NCBI GenBank assembly: GCA_015680685.1 | Contig: MNCI01004792.1 | Location: forward strand, 584,558 to 648,557 | DNA length: 64,000 nucleotides | Reading direction: 5' to 3' | Origin: Gnetum montanum | Lineage: Eukaryota; Streptophyta; Gnetopsida; Gnetales; Gnetaceae | In this document: positions 56,975 to 64,000 of the stretch, piece by piece | Layout: each line of letters opens with the position of its first letter | Position numbering within the stretch: position 1 is the first letter of the stretch | Notes under the pieces: generated by a model | Seen by the model: only the letters and a program-made list of their open reading frames with translations | What the model was told of the DNA's origin: nothing | The model's database searches: none | Program-made: the position numbers and the translations under genes

Positions 56975-57049
56975 GTAACCTTTACCTACTCTTTGAACTT
57001 TTTGTAGGCCTCAAAAGCATCAATAGCATTTACAAATTCCTTATAGGTG
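56975..57049 (-). pseudogene. 75-bp footprint of element F's antisense gene
   Basis: Translated on the minus strand it reads YKEFVNAIDAFEAYKKFKE, matching D's antisense gene (FVNAIDASKAYAKFKEHMKV) and B near 23350-23424. It is all that can be seen of a plus-oriented older element into which D (right end 56974) and E (left end 57050) inserted. Confidence 0.8.
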
Positions 57050-58243
57050 TACTGTCCGAAATCATTGGTCTCCGACTGGAAGGAAACAGAGACCGTGGGA
57101 TCACCGGACACACACAAAAGACCCTACCTTCACCTGAGGGTAAGCTGAAATGCATGAAGGTAGAGTACCTTGGGTGATCTGCATGCAAATCAAATAAGGA
57201 TTTCCCCAAATGTATACTGAAATGCTATACGCTGGGTTATACGTAAATGGTGTAACGGGAGTAAACGAGAGCATAAACAGCATAACAGGTGTGAACAAAG
57301 CGTAAATGTAAACAAGTGTAAATAGAACACATCTAAGAAATTAACGTAAACTATAAACAATGGTATTACAGAATGAAAGTACAATGTACCGGTCTAACGC
57401 AGTTGTGATGGAACACAAGGCGGACAAAAAGCCCCGGTGGATGCAAGGATGACTCGGCTGGTTCGCACTGTAGGCACAACGTAGAGACTATGTGCCTAGC
57501 ATATAGGACTATCTAGTGTAAAAGGGTTTTTAGCTCTGGTGTGCAGCGTAATTGTTCTCTGGTATGCTCTGGGATTTTTGCCAACCGACCTGGTGCAAGT
57601 GGAAAAGTGGGGTTTTTATACCAGTTGTTACGCTAGACTCGGGTTGGGAGACATGTGGCACGTTGACCGGGTGCATAAAGTTTACAAATATACAATATAT
57701 TACATCTGCTGGGCGTATATGATGGGCGTATACACTGGGTCAGGTAGGCGTATACGCTGGGCGTATACGCTAGGCGTATACGCTGGATGTGCTAGGCGTA
57801 TGTGAACTTTGGTGGAGATGCTGTAGACATTGGGCATATACATCAACAATGGCTAGGCATATACGTCGGGTGTATACGCTGATGGTTGAAAACTTGGTTC
57901 AATCCTTGCTCTTCGGTGCTGTTTTCATTCTGTCTTTGGAGATTCCATGTCAGGCGTAAACATTTGTCGTACCTGCCGAGCGTACATGTGAAGTGTGTAT
58001 GTCGGGAGTGTAAGTTGGATGTCTACACTGGGTGTATACGCTGTGGATGTTGGGCGTATACGCTGTGGATGTCAGGCGTAGATGCTGGGCGTATACGCTA
58101 GTACTACATACTTAGTGAAAATTAAGCATTTTGATCCCCAAAGTTGCAATGTGTGACACCAAATGTAGCTGTGGTTGTCCGCGGGTCTCAAGGACCTACT
58201 TCTTGCTAGAGAAGTACCAAGCTTGAAATTTTGTGGTGTTTCA
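57050..58243 (-). repeat. 3' LTR of element E
   Basis: Minus-strand TGAAACACCAC to CAGTACA, 1194 bp, the same ends and internal blocks as C's LTRs. It has a cluster of GGCGTATACGCT-type palindromic repeats at 57715-57795 and 57840-58100 in place of C's CCCAGCGTG repeats. Plus-strand short open frames (57539-57805, 57886-58101) are read-through of these repeats. Confidence 0.87.
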
Positions 58244-59289
58244 TTGGTCCCTCTTTGTTGACGCTTAGAGGAATCGACCCGAGAAGCATCGACAAAGAAG
58301 TGAAAAACACCACAACCAACTCGGTAGAGATCTTGTCCGTTGCCACTTGACTAGACATCATTTCACCGTGTTCAGTAGTACATGGGATCAGGAAAGCGAA
58401 GTTTGTGGCTGGTAGGAAAATGGAGTTTGTGGGGATCGATCACTACCCAAGGGATTACGCTTGGGAAATGGGATGCTCGGGTGTGCGGCATGCTGGTCCT
58501 TGTCAATAGCTATTGTTTAGCAGACTCAGAGTTCAAACATGCAATGTGCGTCCTTTGGCGGAACAATGCTCTTGGTTAGTATTCAAGAGAACTTTTTGGC
58601 AAGACCAAAGCCATGGGAGGATGTGTTACATTCTTTGGAGGAACAGGGCCCATGTTTAATGTTTAAGGGGGACCTATTGGCGAAGAGCCAAAGCCATGCA
58701 ACTGGATGCTTCTTGACCATTTTGGACATGAGTACTTGGTTTTGAGACAACTACCTTCCCGCCTGGGGCTTATCTGGGAAGTGCCAAGGGTATTTTTTTT
58801 TGTTTTTTGTTTTTTTTTTTTTTGCGTTGATCTTGCAGTCATGCTCAAGTGCCATGTCGTGTGTTGCAACTTCTTTATCGTGTTGCAGTGTGCAATAGTG
58901 TGCTCAAAGTTTTGAAGATATTCGGTGCATCGGAGGTCGGTAAATAGATAGTGAATATACCGGGAATGGGAATGTACTAGTGAACGATTTGATTTAGTCT
59001 TGACATGTGTGCTGTGAACATTGTCCCATCTTGCTGCTTGCGATGAGGTGCATTCTTGTGCGAAAACCTCGGGGTTTCATCCTACAAACACAACTCCAAG
59101 AAGACAAGATAACCATGGGTGAATAAGCAAGCTTAGATTTGAACGGCTACAGATGGAACAAAAATATTGGAGGAGATTCTGAGCACTGTGTATGAATGGC
59201 GGTGATGTTGATGAGATTGCCTGACGGTAAGCGATGCAGTGATTCTGATGAGTGAGTGTGGCTATGGAGTGAAGAGCCAAAGATGAACG
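58244..59289 (-). other. 3' UTR and polypurine tract of E
   Basis: Purine tract (minus-strand AAAGAGGGACCAA, 58256-58244) next to the LTR. The rest, including a T-run at 58793-58822, shows no gene. The stretch around 58700-58870 resembles C 41646-41830. Confidence 0.65.
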
Positions 59290-59590
59290 TGCCAGTTTAT
59301 AGTCTTAGCAGACTATCATGGGTTGGTTTTATGTCGTAACCCATTGGACATTGCCTGTTTAGCATCGTGGCGGACGTTACGTTGCCAGTTTCTAGTCTTA
59401 GTGGACCATGTAGAGGCAAGCTAGTTTATAGTTTTAGCAGACTCTGGTGAATGTGATGGGGTAGTTTCACTGTCATATTGGACGGGTGCTAGTTTATCGT
59501 CATTGCAGACACTATGTGGTATTAGTTTTAAGTCATGACTCCAGCACTATTCTGTGGTATCAGTTTAAAGTCATGACTCTAGGACTCGCA
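59290..59590 (-). repeat. Pseudoknot-like repeat array, 3' UTR of E
   Basis: Seven to nine units read on the minus strand. 59314-59291: AGTC/GACT and GCTA/TGGC with one U-G pair. Other units keep one stem more clearly than the other. No gene. Confidence 0.7.
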
Positions 59591-59607
59591 CATACCTGAG
59601 CTGGTAC

Positions 59608-60860
59608 CTAAAGATACAACGGTTTTAGGTACAAGTGGTTGGTCAGATTGGCCAACTCATCCCACTTCCATATCAGTGAGCTTGAATGCTCCGTTGTTGA
59701 ATGCTTTGGTGACCAAGTAAGGCCCTTCCCAGTTGGCTGAGAATTTGTCCGGGTGTTCCCGAACTGCCTTTAGAACAAGGTCACCGTCTTTGATGGGGCG
59801 CTTATGGATGTCAAGTAAATGTCGTTGCCATTGTTGTTTTTGATACCATTTGATTTGATCAGGTGCGCATATGCATTCTTCCTCCACCGAGTCGAGGTCA
59901 ATGATGCGCAGATCATTGTTTTACCTGTCGTCGAGGAGTCCGGAAAGTGTGATCCTTAAAGATGGTACCTGTAATACCAAAGGTAACACAACTTCTAAAT
60001 TCTAAACAAGACTATATGGTGTTTTACCTATTGAAGTTCGGTGTGTAGTACAGTATGCCCACAGTGCGTATATCTATTGTCCATGCCATTTTCACTTGCT
60101 TTGGGTGAGCATTTTCTTGAGTATTGTAATAATCATTTTGTTCGTTGCTTCTGCTTGCCCATTGCTCTGAGAATAGTAAGGGGATGAAAATGAGTGTTTG
60201 GTCCCTAGACTTTCGCAAAAGGTTTTGGTCTCGGCACTGCTAAATTTTGGCCCGTTGTCAGTGATGATTGTCATGGGAATGCCAAAGCGGGTTACAATAT
60301 TTTCGAGAATGAAGTTGCATACATGCTTAGATGTAGTTTTTTGAAGGGGAGCAGGTTCTACCCACTTCATGAAGTATTCTGTTGCGGTTATAATGAAACT
60401 ATGGCCCGTAGAAGATGAGGGTGTTATCAGGCTGATAAGGTCCAATCCCCACTTTTGAAAGGGCCACGTGATCTGTGCTGTATGTAACTCATTTGGTGGG
60501 ACATGTATTAGATTGCTATGTTTTTGACAAGTACTACAGGCTTTGGCCTTGGAGAGACAGTCATATTCCATGTATGGCCAATAGTAGCCTAAACATCTTA
60601 TTCTCGTTGCCATGGCTTTTGGCGCTATGTGTCCTCCGCATAGTCCGTCGTGTACTTGCTCGACAATGGTTTGGGCGTCGATACTATTGACACATGTTAG
60701 CAATATGCCTTCATAGGATCAACGACACAATGTGTCCCCTACCAAGGTATACTGCTTAGAATGTTTCCACACTACATCTTTCTGTGCATTTGTTAGATGT
60801 CGTGGTGTTTTGCCACGTAGAAGGTATTCTTTTATGTCATCGTACCATTCTATCGCATGT
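59608..60860 (-). pseudogene. int: Element E integrase
   Basis: The 203-codon open frame 60092-60703 contains the HHCC region (HDGLCGGHIAP; CSTCQKHSNLI), WGLDLISLI, SFIITATEYFMKWVEPAP, ITDNGPKFSS and NGQAEATNK, so all three acidic residues are present. The carboxy-terminal part (59887-59608) contains DGDLVLKAV and FSANWEGPYLV and ends NLTNHLYLKPLYL. A stop at 60720 and a frame break between 60090 and 59890 inactivate it. It is the best-preserved integrase in the window. Confidence 0.87.
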
Positions 60861-61510
60861 GTTGAACTAACAGATGCAATCGACAACGTTTCAAGGGTGT
60901 CGGTGATTGGTTCAGCACAACTGGTTATGGAGCTTGGCAACGTGTGGAACATGTTTGGCGATATGTTTAATTCCAAGGTGCCTAGTGCATCTGCGATGGT
61001 GTTGTCATTTCTAGAGATGTGTTGCACATTGATGTTTTCGAATTACCTCATTAGGTGTTTTTCCAAGTCGCAGTATGGTTGTAAATGTTGGGCTTTACAT
61101 GTATAGACATCTGTGACCTGGTTTATGACGAGTTGCGAGTCCCCTCTGACTACAAGCCGTGTGATGTTTAAAGCCAAAGCTACCGTAAGACCTCTAAGGA
61201 GACCTTCATACTCTGCTATGTTGTTGGTACAGTGAAAGTTGAAACGATAGGCCAATGGTCGGATCTCCCCGGAGGGATAGGTGATGACAGTGGCTCCACT
61301 TCCTCCTCGAGAGGTGGATGCTCCATCAATGTTTAAAATAGCATCGTAGTTATTGGGCACTATGTCTAGGGTGCTTATATTCTCATCTGGGAACTCTGGC
61401 TCTATAGTCGCTTGGTCATGTTTTGGTGATGTTTCCATTTGACTTGCTATAGCTTGACCCTTAACTGATGATTGCGCTACATAGTACAGGTCAAACTCGG
61501 CTATCATGGC
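60861..61510 (-). pseudogene. Element E second, archaeal-like RNase H
   Basis: Open frame 61507-61043 has LNIDGASTSRGGSG, NIAEYEGLLRGL and VVRGDSQLVINQV, and the following frame (from 61027) has NTIADALGTLEL, so D, E, D and D are all present. A stop near 61042 splits the domain. It belongs to the additional RNase H typical of Tat elements. Confidence 0.84.
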
Positions 61511-62990
61511 TTTCCACCGGGCTATTCGACTTGTTTCGTAAATATTTCCTGTTATGGCTCTTAGAACATTGTCCTTGCAAATTATGTAAACCTAGTTACG
61601 GAAGAGGTAATGTCATCATTTTCTTAAAGAAAAGACCAAAGCTAAACATGACTTCTCCATGTCATTGTACTTTTTCTCATGGGAAACTAATGCGTGGCTC
61701 AAGTAATATACAAGGATCTCGATTCCGTCGTCTCGTTTCTGGCAAAGCATAGACACAATGGACGAATCCGAAGTAGCGAGGTAGATGTAAAATGGTTTAT
61801 TGTTTCGAGGTGGATAAACCGTGGGTAACCGGGCAAGTGCCATTTTAATGTCATCGAATTCTTGTTGGCACTGCGGACTCCAGTCAAAATGGATCTTTTT
61901 GCATAACAGGTGGTTCATAGGTTTTAGTTTGTCTATCAATTTTTCTATGAAGCGCCTGATAAAATGCAATCTACCTTATAGATCTCAAAGTTCGGTAAGA
62001 TTACCTAGTGGTTTCAGGTTTGTTATGGCCTTAACCTTATCAGGGTCCACTCGTATCCTTGCTTCTGATGCTATAAATCCAAGCATTTTGCCTGTTTTGA
62101 TGCCGAAGACACACTTTCTTGGGTTAAGCCTCAGTTCATACTTTAAATAATGTTTTAATAATAAGTCGAGATCTCGTACGTGTTGTTCCTCTGTTTTTGA
62201 CTTAACCACAATGTCATCCACGTAGTCGTTGAGTGAGTGTAGTATGTAATCACTAAAGATAAATGTCATTGCTCTTTGATACGTGGCCCCAGCGTTCTTG
62301 AGACCAAAGGGCATCATTGTGTAACAAAAGGTTCCCCATGGTGTCATAAAGGTTGTCCGAAGCTGATGCTTCAGGTTGATTTGTATTTGATTGTACCCCA
62401 AGAAGCCATCCATAAAGGATAATAGTGCATGCCCAGCAGTGGAGTCAACAAGTTGATCAATGCTAGGTAAAGGAAAATCATCCTTTATGGTTGCAACATT
62501 CAAATCCCAGAAGTCAATGCATAAGTGAATGCTTCTGTTCTTCTTCGGAACAATGACCATGTTAGACACCCACTCGGCGTAATCAACGGCTCAAATGAAG
62601 CTAGCTTGATAAAGCTTGGTGATCTTATTGCAAACTGCTAATGCCACCTCGGGCTTAACCTTTCGTGCTTTTTGTTTTACCGGTCTCAACTTTGGGTCAA
62701 GGATAATATTGTGTTGGACAATTCAGGGGTCTAGCTCGGGCATGTCTATGTAGGACCAAGAGAATGCTTTCATATTTTCCCTAAGCACGTTCTCAATGTT
62801 TTTGGCTAATGGCAGTTGTAATAAGGTACTTAATTTTAAAATTTTAGTTTCCCCATCGGGCATGATGATGGGAGTTTCGGCCAATGGGTTTTCGGTGATA
62901 TTTGCGGCCTCTATGTCAAGGAATTTTGTCATGCCTTTGTAATCATTTGTTATTTGCTGTGTTGAGGCGATGACTGCATCTTCCGTTGAT
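61511..62990 (-). pseudogene. pol: Element E reverse transcriptase and gypsy RNase H
   Basis: Start region 62932-62723 (IEAANITENPLAETPI; WSYIDMPELDP). The RT frame 62569-61985, 194 codons, has LCIDFWDLNVATIKDDFPLPSIDQL, LLSFMDGFLGYNQI, FCYTMMPFGLKNAGATYQ and YVDDIVVKS. The connection/RNase H frame 61969-61616 has FYIYLATSDSSIVSMLCQK and VYYLSHAL. Stops at 62721, 62590, 61982 and 61614. Most complete RT of the window. Confidence 0.89.
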
Positions 62991-63245
62991 GAACTTGTTG
63001 GTGACCGTTTGGGACGCGACCGCCAACGAGTGTCCTCGAATAGGATTTAGGTGCCTGCTGGTCTCTAGCAACACCAAGGCCCAGATACCTCCAAATAAAC
63101 TCAGTAGTTAATGTGAGTATGTGTGTGTGCTATTACGACATGCGGTTGTGAGAAATGTAACGATTGCGTTGTGTGTAAACTACAAATGACTTACTTTAAA
63201 GAGATTCAGCCAACTTTGCTAAGTACTGTGAGTTGTTGAAAATTT
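62991..63245. other. Unassigned sequence upstream of E's RT
   Basis: Nothing recognisable. By position it should be E's protease-RT spacer, but I see no hairpin unit or clear acceptor, so it could also be another insertion. Confidence 0.4.
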
Positions 63246-63659
63246 NNNNNNNNNNNNNNNNNNNNNNNNNNNNNNNNNNNNNNNNNNNNNNNNNNNNNNN
63301 NNNNNNNNNNNNNNNNNNNNNNNNNNNNNNNNNNNNNNNNNNNNNNNNNNNNNNNNNNNNNNNNNNNNNNNNNNNNNNNNNNNNNNNNNNNNNNNNNNNN
63401 NNNNNNNNNNNNNNNNNNNNNNNNNNNNNNNNNNNNNNNNNNNNNNNNNNNNNNNNNNNNNNNNNNNNNNNNNNNNNNNNNNNNNNNNNNNNNNNNNNNN
63501 NNNNNNNNNNNNNNNNNNNNNNNNNNNNNNNNNNNNNNNNNNNNNNNNNNNNNNNNNNNNNNNNNNNNNNNNNNNNNNNNNNNNNNNNNNNNNNNNNNNN
63601 NNNNNNNNNNNNNNNNNNNNNNNNNNNNNNNNNNNNNNNNNNNNNNNNNNNNNNNNNNN
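63246..63659. other. Assembly gap, 414 Ns
   Basis: Run of N. Open frames crossing it have no meaning. Confidence 0.99.
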
Positions 63660-64000
63660 CTCTCTTACAACAATCCCAACAGCAATTCCCACATGTTGCA
63701 CAATAATGAAATTTACTACTAAAATGCTCTTAAGGCTTTTAAACACAAGCACTTCTATGGCAAAATTTTAATAGAAATTTCTATCGGGCAACAACAATAG
63801 TAAGAGCAATCTAAAAATCCCAAAATTACTTGCCAAGGATGATACTATCTAAACCACTACCTAAACAATTTAAACAAAACAAAAAATGAAATGCATAACT
63901 CACAGGACCATGACAAAGAGGCTGAAATATTTATTCTAGCAAGCCATCTTGCAAGCAATCGTCACAACTTCTTCTTTACAAAATGCTCTTCTTCCCAAGA
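63660..64000. other. Unassigned AT-rich sequence after the gap
   Basis: No coding signature, LTR end or repeat of the families above was recognised. Confidence 0.4.

Larger units (their letters stand above)
57050..63245 (-). mobile_element. Element E, Tat-like retrotransposon, 3' part
   Basis: On the minus strand: RT, RNase H, second RNase H, integrase (stop at 59608-59610), pseudoknot array, 3' UTR, purine tract and 3' LTR (58243-57050). The flank 57045-57049 (ATAGG) is the expected left target copy. The upstream part runs into the N gap; the exact boundary there is unknown. The LTR type is that of C. Confidence 0.83.

Noticed and set aside
57539-58101. Plus-strand short open frames in E's LTR
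   Set aside because: Produced by the GCGTATACGC repeats; no homology to the antisense gene or other proteins.
63219-63752. Long open frames across the gap
   Set aside because: Made of Ns.
1-64000. tRNA, rRNA or organelle DNA
   Set aside because: No cloverleaf-like or rRNA-like segment was noticed in reading; the PBS-like block is too short to count.

Overview
The window is plant nuclear DNA made almost entirely of old, nested Ty3/gypsy LTR retrotransposons. The coding remnants (gag, retropepsin, reverse transcriptase, gypsy RNase H, a second archaeal-like RNase H with an AEYxGLLRGL signature, integrase) match the Tat/Ogre group, which is confined to plants. I cannot name the species. No host gene, rRNA or tRNA was recognised. 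Nearly every reading frame carries stops, so these are relics.

Layout. Boundaries come from LTR termini (TGAAACAC...TACA), a PBS-like site next to the 5' LTR, a purine tract before the 3' LTR, and target-site duplications. Element F (+) survives as a 75-bp footprint (56975-57049) between two later insertions, D and E. Element D (-) occupies 34705-34857, 43785-50344 and 51734-56974, and its 3' half lies left of the window. D was hit by a solo LTR (50345-51733), by element C (34858-43784, TSD GTGCG/GTGTG) and by element B (from before base 1 to 34704). B was in turn hit inside its gag gene by element A (1348-18913, perfect TSD AACAT). Element E (-) runs from 57050 rightwards into a 414-N gap at 63246-63659.

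Two features deserve most attention. First, A, B and D each carry a 4.2-4.4 kb multi-exon gene on the opposite strand, between the protease and reverse transcriptase regions, where Tat/Ogre elements are known to have an intron. Exon order is the same in all three, and the phase of the first intron is conserved. The first half looks like an FCP1/NIF-type (HAD-fold) phosphatase domain with degraded catalytic motifs. The middle is a possible retrotransposon-type domain, followed by a probable coiled coil and an acidic tail. Second, the sense strand carries arrays of a 24-base unit that can fold as an H-type RNA pseudoknot. Several units show paired substitutions in both stems. The arrays lie between the integrase stop and the 3' LTR in A, B, C and E. 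Simpler one-stem versions flank the antisense gene.

A, B and E keep RT, both RNases H and integrase. C has only gag and protease but shares its LTR type with E, so it may have been a non-autonomous partner. LTRs of each family contain family-specific short palindromic repeats. Leaders contain longer tandem repeats, and C has a 14-bp minisatellite of 28 units kept in register.
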